Numbered from the stretch's first letter, positions 25,901 through 36,995 are shown. The stretch: DNA of 64,000 nt from Solanum dulcamara (GCF_947179165.1 NC_077240.1:75239501-75303500); one strand, 5' to 3'. Numbers and translations: made by a program. Notes: generated by a model from the letters alone, not told the origin.

Positions 25901-26093
25901 GGCGCTATAGTAGCGCGATGCGCCAAAGCAGCGCCAAAACCTGCACAGACTTTAGTGGCGCGACGCGCCAGGATGTAAACTACTGCGGCATGTTTTGGGC
26001 GCGATAGTGGCGCGATGCCCCACTGCAGCGCCAAGCGAAATTCTTCAGAAATTCTCTAGGCGCGATAGTGGCGCGATGCGCCACTAAAGCGCC
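25901..26093 (+). repeat. GC-rich hairpin module in Athila 5' LTR
   Basis: 193 bp with three 35-bp hairpin cassettes and one half cassette, each centred on GGCGCGAT/CGCGCC-type palindromes with 3-nt loops (GAT or GAC). The same module occurs at 32869-33061 and 35841-36032, and in reverse complement at 1402-1686. Confidence 0.9.
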
Positions 26094-26150
26094 ATCAACT
26101 TTCCAATTATTTATTATTCTGCCCTTCAATAATTGAAAGGAGAGAGAACA

Positions 26151-26160
26151 CTTTAAATAG
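26151..26160 (+). promoter_or_regulatory. Candidate TATA box of Athila LTR
   Basis: CTTTAAATAG lies just upstream of the GTGGAGTGTGCTAGGG stretch and a purine-rich leader. The 3' LTR has the identical motif near 36090. Motif-based only. Confidence 0.4.
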
Positions 26161-27062
26161 TGGAGTGTGCTAGGGCAAGAGGAGAGACGTTTTTGGAGGC
26201 AAAAAGAGAAGAGAAGAAAGAGGAAAGAAGAAGAGAAGCACAAAAACATCTTAGGTTGTTTTCTTACCTTAGTGTGTTCTAATATATTTGGAATTGATTC
26301 CTTGTTGTTGTTATTTACATATGAGTAGCTAAACACCCAAATTCCGGGGCTATAGCTACGAAACATGATTTAATAGCATTTAAACTTGGTGGAAGATGGG
26401 TTGTTGATTCTAATTACTCTTCCATTCTTGTGATTATGATTTTGATGTTTGACCAGCATTAAGATATATATGTTGTTTATCTTGAATTTGGAAGAGGACA
26501 GGTAGATAGAACAAAGAAGGGAAGGAATGTGTTCATACTAACATACGTTAGCATGATTAGTAGATAGGATGCTTGTGACACATACCTATTTACCACATTT
26601 GGTTATGATAAAGGATGATAGTTAAATGCGTTTTTATTGTTTCATACCTATCACCTCTCAATGATGTAGTTAGGTTGGCAATGAAGATAGGCAATTATAG
26701 GTCGGAAAACCATAATTGGATTATTAACCCTTTTTATCAGTAATTAAATAACCCATCGGAAACTAAGATTGAATGATAGTAAACTTGATTTCACGTTATG
26801 CTATAGCCCTGGAATCTCTTAAAGACCGATTAATATACATAATTATTGCATTGTCTTCACTTAGAGAAAGTGTTTATACTTCCAAAAATTAGTAACAAAC
26901 AATCTCAACCTCATTGCATAACTATAATTAGTGGAGGCATTTGAAAGAAACTGTTTGCCTTATCAAGGTCCCTGTGGATTCGATATTTGGCTTGAAAGAG
27001 CCGCTTTACTACTTGAGAGACTACGTACACTTGCGTGTGCAATTGTAGCCACAACAAGTTTT

Positions 27063-27080
27063 TGGCGCCGTTGCCGGGGA
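27063..27080 (+). promoter_or_regulatory. Primer-binding site for tRNA-Asp
   Basis: TGGCGCCGTTGCCGGGGA, 6 nt downstream of the 5' LTR, is complementary to the 3' end of plant tRNA-Asp(GTC) including the CCA tail. Athila-lineage elements use this primer. Confidence 0.9.
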
Positions 27081-27315
27081 CCTTAGAAATCAGGCAAATT
27101 GACTTTCTATGTTGATTATGCTAGCTTTAACAACTTGGTCTTAGCTGTGAATTTTCGCAGGTAACTTAAACATTACACTGGACAGAGACAAAGAGCTTGT
27201 AGATCCGTTATCCAAGCCTGAACGATTCTTTCAGTGGAAGAGGCGAACAGCGACTTCGCAAAACTTAATACATAAACTAAATCTGGCGGAAAATCACGAT
27301 TTAAAAGGAGAGGTC

Positions 27316-28622
27316 TTGCTAGAGGAGCTCCTTGCAGCCATGGCAGCCAGGATCGTACGTGATGTGGCAGTCCCACTCACTGCAAATGTTACCTCCAACA
27401 TTCAGAAACCACCAGGTGGAGGGAGATTTCAATTAAAACAGAACATGGTGCAATTGTTGCACTCTAATGGACAGTTCACGGGATTGCCTCATGAAGACCC
27501 TTAAGTTCACATCCAAAATATTTTGGAGATCAGCGACACTTACACGCCAATTGGGGTATCTCCTGATTATGTGAGACTAACATTGTTTCCTTTTTCTTTG
27601 ATAGGAGAAGCCAAGAGGTGGTTGAAGTCGGAACCACCAAATTCAATCACTTCGTGGAATGATTTGGCCCGCAAGTTTCTTATAAGGTTCTTCCCTTCGA
27701 GGAAGACGGCTAAGTTGAGGGCTGAAATTTTGAGCTTCAAGCAAAAGTTAGGAGAAAATTTGTACCAATCTTAGGACAGATTTAAATCATTACTCATTAG
27801 TTGCCCTCATCATTATCAGGCTAATGAAGTTTTGGTCCATACCTTCATAGAAGGGTTGGAGCCTAACACCAAAATTCTTCTTGATTCAGCTGCAGGTGGG
27901 CAAGCCCTGGAGAAAACATATGATGAGTTATACACATTGTTAAATCGCATATCCCAAGGAAATCCGGAGTGGAATGGAGGAAATGCTCGATCTGTCACCC
28001 AAAAACAAGCAGGCATGTTAGAGGTTGATGCAGTAACTGCATTGACAGCACAAATTGCAGCAGTGCAAAATATGATGACAACACATTTCAACACACTAGC
28101 AAAAGGACAGCAACAGGCTTCAGTGAGCATGGTTCAACAACAACATATGTGGTGTGAAGTATGTGGAAGCAGTGAGCATGTGGCCGAACATTATGGAGCA
28201 AATCCAGAATTAATAAATTTTGTAGGTAATGCACTAAGGGTGTTGGTAACCAAAACTATGGAAATACTTACAACCCAAATTGGAGAAACCATCCTAACTT
28301 CTCATGGGGTGGAAATCAACAAAATCATCATCATGGGCCAACTCAATACAGACAATAGGGAAGTGGACACCAATACAATAATCCTAGTCAAGGATACAAT
28401 GCTCAAAGTCAAATTGATCAAGCATCAACAAAATCGGGAAGCATGAGTGTTGAGGACATGTTGAAACAAATCATGATAGACCAAGCCAAGCTAGCTTCCG
28501 ATGTCCGACAAAATCAACTGGCTACCCAAAATTTAGAGAAACAGCTTGGGCAATTAGCAAGTACACACAGTTCTCGCCAACAAGGGGGCTTACCAGGTAA
28601 CACTGACCCCAATTCCAAATAG
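27316..28622 (+). pseudogene. Athila gag, interrupted
   Basis: Capsid/nucleocapsid polyprotein. In frame 1 the conserved run FQLKQNMVQLLHSNGQFTGL is followed by a TAA at 27502-27504. The capsid core (YTPIGVSPDYVRLTLFPFSL, GEAKRWLKSEPPNSITSWND) ends at a TAG at 27772-27774. DRFKSLLISCPHHY continues the family consensus beyond it. The nucleocapsid has one degenerate knuckle, CEVCGSSEHVAEHYG, whose last Cys position is Tyr. A frameshift near 28236 moves the rest (Asn/Gln-rich tail, then SVEDMLKQIMIDQAKLASDV) to another frame, which meets TAG at 28620-28622 just before the pol frame. The first in-frame ATG is near 27340; the true N-terminus probably lies upstream and is uncertain. Confidence 0.85.
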
Positions 28623-31600
28623 GTGAATGTCGTGACTACTCGCAGTGGTCGCCCACTCATTGAATTGGCTCCCAAAGCAAAATTGGCAGAGGAAAAAGGC
28701 AAAGAGCAAGTCGGGCAAGAAGGTGAACCTAGCGGGTCAAAAGAACCAAAGACAAAACCTCCTCCTCCATTTCCTCAAAAATTTAAAAAGAAGAAAGAAG
28801 AGGAGTGTTTTGCAAAGTTTATAGATTTGTTGAAACAGGTGCAAATTAATTTGCCTTTGATTGATGTTTTACAGGGAATCCCAAAGTATGCTAAATTCAT
28901 CAAGGATATCGTGGCCAATAAAAGCAAGTTGGCTGAATTTGCAACTGTGGCACTCACTGAAGAGTGTAGTTCAAGAATCTTGAACAAAAGCAAGCTTCCA
29001 GCCAAACTAAAAGATCCAGGTAGTTTCACGGTGCAGGTAACCATCGGTAAATATAGTAATGCAAGAGGTCTCTGTGATCTGGGTGCTAGTATCAACTTAA
29101 TGCCTAGATCCATGCTTAAGAAATTAGGCCTGGGAGAACTTAAAGCAACAACTATTTTGCTACAGTTGGCTGATCGTTCTGTAGCTAGACCTGATGGTAT
29201 CATTGAAGATGTTTTGGTACAAGTAGGATCCCTCATTTTCCCTGTTAATTTTGTCATTTTAGATTTTGAGCCGGACCCTGATGTTCCTTTTATCTTAGGA
29301 CGCCCGTTCTTAGCAACAGGTGGGGCACTAATTGACGTGGCTGCAGGTAGATTGACTATGAGAGCACATGATAAAGTGGAAGTGTTCGATGTATATCATG
29401 CACTGAAATTGCCTGCAATTTATGAGGAGGTGTCTGCTGTAACCATCATTGACGAGGAAATATCAGCTCAATGTACTACTTCAAATGACCCATTGGCGAA
29501 AGTCGTAATGGGTCAAGATATTGCAGAGGACATGGAAGCTAAAGAGCTAGCAAGTGTACTCGATATGCCAATTATTAACATGTGGAAGAAGAATATAGAA
29601 CCCTTAAACAGAGAATTGGGTCCTTCACCCAAGCCTTCTCTCGAGGAAGCTCCTAAATTGGAGTTAAAAAAACTGCCAGCACATCTCAAGTATGTTTTTC
29701 TTGGAATAAATAACATTTTACCTATAATCCTTTCATCTGCTTTGTTTGAGGCACAGGTCCTAGCAGCACTGGAGGTACTAAAGAGGCACAAAAAGGCCAT
29801 TGGGTGGCAAATGGATGATCTTCATGGCATCAGCCCCGCTTTATGCATGCACAGAATTTTCATGGAAGAAGGACATAAGGCTAGTGCACAACCACAACGC
29901 CGGTTGAACCCCATCATGAAAGAGGTTGTGAAGAAAGAGATAATTAAATGGCTAGATGCAGGCATAATATACCCAATTTCTGACAATAAGTGGGTAAGCC
30001 CAGTTCAGTGTGTACCAAAGAAAGGGGGAATGACTGTGATAACCAATGAAAAAAATGAGTTAATACCTATAAGAACAGTGACTGGGTGGCGTATATGCAT
30101 GGACTACAGAAAGTTGAACGATGCAACAAGAAAAGATCACTATCCTGTGCCGTTCATTGACCAAATACTTGATAGGTTAGCAGGCCAAGAATACTACTGT
30201 TTCTTAGATGGATATTCAGGTTACAATCAAATCACCATTGCACCAGAGGATCAAGAAAAGACAACATTCACATGCCCTTACGGAACTTACGCATTCAAGC
30301 GTATGTCGTTTGGCCTTTGCAATGCTCCTTCCATTTTTCAGAGGTGTATGATTGCAATATTTCATGATATGGTGGAAGACTTTGTAGAGGTTTTTATGGA
30401 TGACTTTTCAGTTTTCGAAGAGTCTTTTGATCTTTGCTTGAAAAATCTAGAGAAAGTACTTGCAAGGTGTGAAGAAACAAACCTTGTCTTAAACTGGGAG
30501 AAGTGTCATTTCTTGGTAAAAGAGGGTATTGTGTTGGGACATAAAGTGTCAAAAGATGGGTTGGAAGTGGACAAAGCAAAAATTGAAGTGATTGAGAAAC
30601 TTCCGCCACCAATCTCAGTAAAAGGAGTTCGAAGTTTTTTAGGTCATGTCGGATTCTACTGGCGTTTCATCAAAGATTTTTCCAAGATAGCCAAACCAAT
30701 GTGTGGGTTGCTCGAAAAAGAGGTAAAATTTGTTTTTGATGATGAATGTTTGCAGGCATTTGAACTCTTGAAGAAAAAGCTGATTGAAGCCCCTATCCTA
30801 CTAGCTCCTAACTGGGAGTTACCTTTTATGCTGATGTGTGACGCAAGCGATACAGCAGTGGGTGCAGTTCTGGGACAAAGGAAGGAGAAAATTTTTCATT
30901 CCATTTATTATGCAAGCAAAACTCTTGATTCTGCTCAGGCAAATTACACGGTCACGGAGAAAGAAATGCTGGCGTTGGTCTATGCGTTTGATAAATTCCG
31001 CTCTTACTTGGTAGGTAGAAAAGTGATTGTTTTTACTGAGCATGCAGCTCTTAGGTACCTATTCAACAAGAAGGATGCCAAGCCAAGGCTCATCAGATGG
31101 ATTCTATTGTTACAAGAATTCGATATCGAAATCGAAGATAGGAGGGGATGCGAAAATCAAATAGCAGACCATCTATCAAGATTAGAGGGTTCGCCCCATG
31201 TGGCTGAGCAGGAGCCGATAAAGGAGGAATTTCTGAATGAGCAACTGCTGGAAATAGAGGTACAAGATCTCCCATGGTACGCAGATATCGTGAACTACCT
31301 TGTTAGTGGAGTGTTCCCTCCTGATGCTACCTCACAATAAAAGAAGCTTATGCATGATGTTCGCCTCTATATATGGGACGAGCCTTATTTATTCAAGTGA
31401 GTTGTTGATCGAATAGTGAGGAGATGTGTGCCAGAAGCAGAGGTACACCAAGTATTGGTTGCATGCCACTCATCACCATATGGCGGCCATCATGGAGGAG
31501 AGCGCACTGCACATAAGGTACTTCAATTGGGTTTCTTTTGGCCTACGTTATTTAAGGACGCTGCAGGTTATGTAAAGAACTATGACCAATGTCAAAGAAC

Positions 31601-32555
31601 GGGCACCATATCACGAAGACATGAAATGCCTTTGAACAACATTCTAGAGGTTGAAATCTTCGATGTATGGGGAATGGACTTCATGGGTCCTTTTCCTCCC
31701 TCATGTGGAAATCAATATATATTAGTGGCAGTGGATTACGTGTCCAAATGGGTTGAAGCCGTGGCCCTTCCTACAAATGATTCGAAAATGGTGAGCAAGT
31801 TTGTGAAAAAGCACATCTTCACTCGATTTGGCACTCCCAGGGTAATTATCAGTGATGGAGGGTCACACTTCATAAATCAAACTGTAAAGAATCTCTTGGC
31901 TAAGTATGGGGTGAGGCATAAAGTTTCTACATCATATCATCCTCAAACCAGTGGGCAAGTGGAGGTATCCAACAGAGAGGTAAAACAGATATTACAAAAG
32001 ACTGTGAATGCGCAAAGGAAAGATTGGTCGGAAAAATTAGATGAAGCTCTTTGGGCATACCGAACAGCATACAAAACACCCATTGGAACCTCCCCATACC
32101 AAATGGTATTCGGTAAGGCGTGTCACCTACCAGTGGAGTTAGAACATAAAGCGTACTGGGCAATCAAGAAGCTTAATTTGAATCCAGAGCTAGCAGGACG
32201 GAAGAGGTTGAATCAATTGCATGAGATGGAAGAGTTTAGGCTCCATGCTTATGAAAATGCTAAGCTCTACAAGGAGAAAACAAAGCGATGGCATGACAAG
32301 CACATCATCACCCGCACTTTCAAACCTGGGCAAAAGGTACTCCTCTTCAATTCTAGACTCAAGCTCTTCCCTAGAAAATTGCGATCCAAATAGAGTGGAC
32401 CTTTTGAGGTGGTGCGTACAACGTCACATGGAGCTGTGGAATTGTGGAATACAATGAAAATGTCTACATTCTTGGTAAATGGACAAAGAGTAAAAAATTA
32501 CTTTGGTGAAGATGTTAACCGGGAAGAGGAAGCCATCGAACTGGAAAACGAGTGA
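28623..32555 (+). pseudogene. Athila pol: protease, reverse transcriptase, RNase H, integrase
   Basis: One frame runs from 28623 to a TGA at 32553-32555 but is cut by TAA at 31338-31340, TGA at 31398-31400 and TAG at 32391-32393. The protease active site is LCDLGASINLMP near residue 150. RT has MDYRKLNDATRKDHYPVPFI near residue 495, and the catalytic box is VFMDDFSVF near residue 590. RNase H has MLMCDASDTAVGAVLG near residue 740 and NQIADHLSRLE. Integrase has the HHCC zinc region ([23 protein letters not shown]), then [17 protein letters not shown] and [15 protein letters not shown] with the D-D-E triad, and a C-terminal SGPFEVVR domain after the last stop. Catalytic residues are intact, so the damage is limited to the stops. 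Confidence 0.92.
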
Positions 32556-32564
32556 GGCAACAGC

Positions 32565-32614
32565 TGGGTCGTGCCACGACGGAAAATAAGGCGCTGCACG
32601 GGAGGCAACCCGTG
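32565..32614 (+). ncRNA. RNA hairpin element A after Athila integrase
   Basis: A conserved block GCCACGAC..AAAATAAGGCGCT is followed by a perfect 6-bp hairpin at 32597-32614: CACGGG, loop AGGCAA, CCCGTG. The upstream GTCGTG/CACGAC also pairs. A second copy at 32732-32779 keeps the loop but has a different stem. It is noncoding and starts about 10 nt after the pol stop. Role unknown; packaging, splicing or 3' ORF expression are possibilities. Confidence 0.65.
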
Positions 32615-32685
32615 ATGTGTATCATAACTTAGGACTTATAGCTTGTAATTTTATTTTTCTTTAAAAATAGAGTTTGATGTTGCGA

Positions 32686-32692
<7 letters not shown>

Positions 32693-32729
<37 letters not shown>
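32693..32729. repeat. (TA)n microsatellite
   Basis: A pure TA run of about 18 repeats between the two hairpin elements of Athila. Confidence 0.9.
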
Positions 32730-32731
<2 letters not shown>

Positions 32732-32779
32732 CGTCGAGCCACGACCAAAAATAAGGCGCTAGGTGGGAGGCAACCCACC
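32732..32779 (+). ncRNA. RNA hairpin element B after Athila integrase
   Basis: Second copy of the block: GCCACGACCAAAAATAAGG, then a perfect hairpin at 32762-32779: GGTGGG, loop AGGCAA, CCCACC. Compared with element A the three outer base pairs are all changed in a compensatory way and the loop is identical. Confidence 0.65.
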
Positions 32780-32868
32780 CAGTTGTTTATATAATTGTGA
32801 AAATTTCATGTGCAGAACAACAGGTAGCAGTGTAGAACAAGCTGGAGTTTGGAGAAGCATTGGCTCTT

Positions 32869-33061
32869 GGCGCTACACTGGCGCGATGCGCCACTACAGC
32901 GCCAAAACCTGCACAGATTCTAGTGGCGCGATGCGCCAGGAGGCAAACTACTGAGGCATGTTTTGGGCGCGATAGTGGCGCGATGCGCCACTGCAGCGCC
33001 AAGTGAAAGTCTTCAGAAATACTCTAGGCGCGATAGTGGCGCGATGCGCCACTACAGCGCC
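32869..33061 (+). repeat. GC-rich hairpin module, internal copy in Athila
   Basis: 193 bp, the same length and orientation as the copies in the two LTRs but about 10% different from them by hand count. It lies between the integrase and the 3' ORF. Its hairpin arms are closer to perfect than those in the LTRs (for example the first cassette keeps GGCGCGATGCGCCACTA). ORFs across it are compositional artefacts. Confidence 0.9.
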
Positions 33062-33407
33062 ACAAGCAGGGTCGGGCCAAAAGCCTAAATATCAGGTTTA
33101 AAACAGACCAAAACCCCCAAAACCCTCCATTCCCTCAATTGCCTCCATTATCTCCTCCATTAGCCGACCCTAAAACTCCCAAAACCCTTCTCTCTTCAAC
33201 TTCCCCTCTAATTTCAAAACTCCCAAAACTTTCCCCCTTCCACTTCCACTCTAATCTCTACTATAAATCACCTTCCTTCACACACATATTCTACCACAGA
33301 ACATTCACCTCACCAAATCATCCCTAAATCTCCTTTCTCTCCTCTTTGAACTTTTCCAAACAACCACATTACCAAGCATCCGATTTTAATTACCCTTCGC
33401 CTTTTTA

Positions 33408-34628
33408 ATGGCATCCAAAGGAAAACAAGTGGCCCAAGGAGTTGGCAACAAGAGGTCCCGAAAAACTAGGACTTCTTCAACCACTGGACAAACAAGCTCA
33501 GGGATACCACCGCGTCGATTTGGTAGACAAGCAGTGGAGCAGTATGGATTAGATTGGTTTGACTCCCAGAAAGAAGCTAAATACATGGGAGATGAATATG
33601 TGAATGAAGGAAAGCTACAGACGGAATTCCCCCGAGTTTACGAGATGGTCTACAATCTGGGTCTTCAATTTATTTTTGAAGACCAAGGTGAGTGTAATTT
33701 AACTCTTGTCCGTGAATTTTATGCAAATTGGAACACTGATCAGTCAAGTACCAATAAGGTAGAGGTTCGGGGTAAAGTTATCCGTTTTTCAACTAGAAGT
33801 TTGAATGAGTTTTTGGGGACACCACATTGTGATTTTAATGAATTTATAGATATGAAAGAACAGCCACCACACAGAGATATTCGTCATACTCTTTGTGGTA
33901 CTAACTCCGTTGCCCGATGGGAGAGGGCAAAAGACACCAGTAGGCACAGTACGCTGCATTATTCACATTTGAATAGTGAAGCCAAGGTGTGGTTGAAAAT
34001 CGTGTGCAGTGTCTTATTGCCATGTAAGCATGTGTCAGAAGTGACTAGAGAAAGGGTTGTCCTAGTTTACCGGTTGATGAAGGGGTTGCAGGTAAATGCC
34101 GGGTCGATGATCCGTCGTAATATGCTGAAATTCAGAAATAATAAGAGGTGGCGTTTCTGTTATGGAAGCATAATAACCCGAATGTTGAGGGCTCAAGGAG
34201 TTGAGAAAGAAAGTCATGATCTAAGTGCACCAAGGGTACCGTATTTGATTTGTAAGGTGGTTGACGTTACCAAACCAAGAAGTCATGATGCAGCACAGGG
34301 ACAAATGTTATCGGCTGTAGAACGACAAGCTCGCGATGAAAGTTGGATGGGTCGCATGTTTGGAATGGCAGAATTACAATTGCGTACTGGTGGGCGTCCG
34401 GCAACGGCCGAAGAGATGACAGAATTAGCAGAGCGCTATCCTCTGACGGATAGTGCTATGCATATGTGCAGGGTAGGGCCAGATTTTCAAGAGCCTCTGG
34501 ATGATGATGAACCCACCATGGAAGAGGTGGGAGAAGATGAGGAAGATGAAGAACCAGAGGATACGGCTACCACTGCTCTTATGGTGGTAGATAACATAGC
34601 CACCATAATTGGAGGAGATGATGACTGA
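33408..34628 (+). CDS. Athila 3' ORF in env position (plant transposon protein, PF20167-like)
   Basis: An intact 406-codon ORF, the only long undamaged retroelement ORF here. It starts MASKGKQVAQGVGNKRSRKT with a basic, Ser/Thr-rich tail. Residues about 40-290 form the domain known as putative plant transposon protein, with LVREFYANWNTDQSS, FSTRSLNEFLGTP, LNSEAKVWLKIVCSVLLPCK and VYRLMKGLQVNAGSMI. The C-terminus is strongly acidic (DDDEPTMEEVGEDEEDEEPE). In Athila elements this ORF occupies the env position, but I see no signal peptide and no clear transmembrane segment, so an envelope role is not supported. Its function is unknown. It is 852 bp downstream of the pol stop and probably needs splicing or a subgenomic RNA for expression. 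ORFs overlapping it on the other strand are shadows. Confidence 0.85.
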   Translation: MASKGKQVAQGVGNKRSRKTRTSSTTGQTSSGIPPRRFGRQAVEQYGLDWFDSQKEAKYMGDEYVNEGKLQTEFPRVYEMVYNLGLQFIFEDQGECNLTLVREFYANWNTDQSSTNKVEVRGKVIRFSTRSLNEFLGTPHCDFNEFIDMKEQPPHRDIRHTLCGTNSVARWERAKDTSRHSTLHYSHLNSEAKVWLKIVCSVLLPCKHVSEVTRERVVLVYRLMKGLQVNAGSMIRRNMLKFRNNKRWRFCYGSIITRMLRAQGVEKESHDLSAPRVPYLICKVVDVTKPRSHDAAQGQMLSAVERQARDESWMGRMFGMAELQLRTGGRPATAEEMTELAERYPLTDSAMHMCRVGPDFQEPLDDDEPTMEEVGEDEEDEEPEDTATTALMVVDNIATIIGGDDD

Positions 34629-35662
34629 GTTATGCAGGGAGTTCTTTCTTTCACTCTTAAAACTATGCATTGTTATAGAGCACTGGGGACAGTGCTTTGT
34701 TTAGGTGTGGGGTGAGAGTGTGAGAATTGATTATTGTACCTTTGTAGAAACTTTACTTTAGTGCATTTTTTTTATTTTGGGTTTCTTGGTAGTTGTTTTT
34801 GGTTCTTTAGCCAAGGATAGTCCCTTTTGAACCGTACAAAAAAAAAGTCTGACTAGGTTATGCATGTGAGGGAAAGGATGTTATGAAATAAAATGACTAG
34901 TTTAAGACACTTAAATTCTTGTATTTGACTCAGGTGATGCATGCTTTCATATGATTGTGTAGTTGGCATTCAATAGTTATCATCCTTAAATTGTACATGT
35001 GTTATGTGGGAGTGGGGATTGTATGTATTCAGTGCAGATATATTGAGAGTTAGAACTTGACCGGGGTGCATGCGAAACAAAATAAAGATTGTTTAGTTTA
35101 GGAAAGAAACTAGGCATTTCTTAAATAGCCTTGTTTATTTTCCCTTGCCTTATACTAAACCCAAGCTTTCAATACTCTCTTATTCCGAGCCTCACTTTGT
35201 AAAAAAAAAAAGGGGGTGAAAAGGGTGATGTATTGAAGTGTTTAAGAAAGGTACCAAATACTGATTCTTACCGTCCCACCAGTTTAAATCACAACTTATG
35301 AAGATCGATGCAATCCTAAAACTATTGCATTCTTGTATTGATAGAGCAAAACACGGAGGGCAAGCCTATGGAAATCCTTGTGTAGCACATGAAATCGTTT
35401 GAGTGAGTAAGATGCACATGTTAAATTGTAAGGATTTGATAATCTATAGAATGTCCAATTAAATGATGCATATGAGTTTGCTGTATTATAGAGTCAATTC
35501 TTGAGTTTAAGAGGTGTTGAACTAATTAAGATGATTGAACATGTGTATCCAGGTGCTTAAGGTATATCTGAGATAGATTGCCTTATGTTCATGCTAGGAT
35601 CAACGTCTACGCTCAATTCAGGTGTTTGTTTGAGGACGAACAAAAGTCTAAGTGGGGGGTGG
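34629..35662 (+). other. Athila 3' noncoding region and polypurine tract
   Basis: About 1 kb without a gene. There is an A-run followed by a G-run (AAAAAAAAAAAGGGGGTG) near 35200-35220, a possible secondary purine primer. The final polypurine tract AGTGGGGGGTGG lies at 35651-35662, directly before the 3' LTR. Confidence 0.8.
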
Positions 35663-36995
35663 TGATCTTGGGCGCATTTATAAGCCCATGCACTATGTTT
35701 GGCCATTGTTATGTGGCATTCTGAGAAGTAATTGAAGCCAAATGACGTGTTTTGGATGAATATCAAGCAAGTGTGAAATAAGGTATGAGTTCCAATATAT
35801 GCAGGAATTTTTCAAAGCAAAAGGCAGGAAAAATGGTCCTGGCGCTATAGTAGCGCGATGCGCCAAAGCAGCGCCAAAACCTGCACAGACTTTAGTGGCG
35901 CGACGCGCCAGGATGCAACTACTGCGGCATGTTTTGGGCGCGATAGTGGCGCGATGCCCCACTGCAGCGCCAAGCGAAATTCTTCAGAAATTCTCTAGGC
36001 GCGATAGTGGCGCGATGCGCCACTAAAGCGCCATCAACTTTCCAATTATTTATTATTCTGCCCTTCAATAATTGAAAGGAGAGAGAACACTTTAAATAGT
36101 GGAGTGTGCTAGGGCAAGAGGAGAGACGTTTTTTGAGGCAGAAAGAGAAGAGAAGAAAGAGGAAAGAAGAAGAGAAGCACAAAAACATCTTAGGTTCTTT
36201 TCTTACCTTAGTGTGTTCTAATGTATTTGGAATTGATTCCTTGTTGTTGTTATTTACATATGAGTAGCTAAACACCCAAATTCCGGGGCTATAGCTACGA
36301 AACATGATTTAATAGCATTTAAACTTGGTGGAAGATGGGTTGTTGATTCTAATTACTCTTCCATTCTTGTGATTATGATTTTGATGTTTGGCCAGCATTA
36401 AGATATATATGTTGTTTATCTTGAATTCGGAAGAGGACAGGTAGATAGAACAAAGAAGGGAAGGAATGTGTTCATACTAACATACGTTAGCATGATTAGT
36501 AGATAGGATGCTTGTGACACATACCTATTTACCACATTTGGTTATGATAAAGGGTGATAGTTAAATGCGTTTTTATTGTTTCATACCTATCACCTCTCAA
36601 TGATGTAGTTAGGTTGGCAATGAAGATAGGCAATTATAGGTCGGAAAACCATAATTGGATTATTAACCCTTTTTATCAGTAATTAAATAACCCATCGGAA
36701 ACTAAGATTGAATGATAGTAAACTTGATTTCACGTTATGCTATAGCCCTGGAATCTCTTAAAGCCCGATTAATATACATAATTATTGCATTGTCTTCACT
36801 TAGAGAAAGTGTTTATACTTCCAAAAATTAGTAACAAACAATCTCAACCTCATTGCATAACTATAATTAGTGGAGGCATTTGAAAGAAACTGTTTGCCTT
36901 ATCAAGGTCCCTGTGGATTCGATATTTGGCTTGAAAGAGCCGCTTTACTACTTGAGAGACTACGTACACTTGCGTGTGCAATTGTAGCCACAACA
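35663..36995 (+). repeat. Athila 3' LTR
   Basis: 1333 bp, nearly identical to the 5' LTR (about 12 differences including one 1-bp deletion in the hairpin module, seen by hand alignment). It ends GCCACAACA and is followed by the AGTAT duplication. It contains the third copy of the hairpin module at 35841-36032. Confidence 0.95.
35841..36032 (+). repeat. GC-rich hairpin module in Athila 3' LTR
   Basis: 192-bp copy of the module in the 5' LTR, with one base deleted in the spacer between the half cassette and the second hairpin. Confidence 0.9.

Larger units (their letters stand above)
25723..27056 (+). repeat. Athila 5' LTR
   Basis: 1334 bp, starts TGATCTTGGGCGC and ends GCCACAACA. It contains a GC-rich hairpin module (25901-26093), a TATA-like CTTTAAATAG at 26151 and a purine-rich leader around 26170-26250. 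ORFs read in it on either strand are translations of the LTR, not genes. Confidence 0.95.
25723..36995 (+). mobile_element. Complete Athila-type Ty3/gypsy retrotransposon
   Basis: An 11,273-bp element with two nearly identical LTRs (25723-27056 and 35663-36995), 5-bp target duplication AGTAT at 25718-25722 and 36996-37000, a tRNA-Asp-type primer site and a G-rich polypurine tract. The order is gag, protease, RT, RNase H, integrase, then a separate 3' ORF in the env position. By hand the LTRs differ at about 12 of 1334 positions. gag-pol carries several stops and one frameshift, while the 3' ORF is open. It inserted into the Ogre-like 3' region. Confidence 0.95.

Noticed and set aside
33408..34628. 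Host gene rather than retroelement ORF
   Set aside because: It lies between integrase and 3' LTR of an intact Athila structure and has the domain typical of that position.
25753..36305. Ala/Arg/His-rich ORFs across the GC-rich modules (for example 25753, 25980, 32787, 35799)
   Set aside because: They are translations of CpG-rich palindromes in LTR DNA; matching ORFs appear on both strands.
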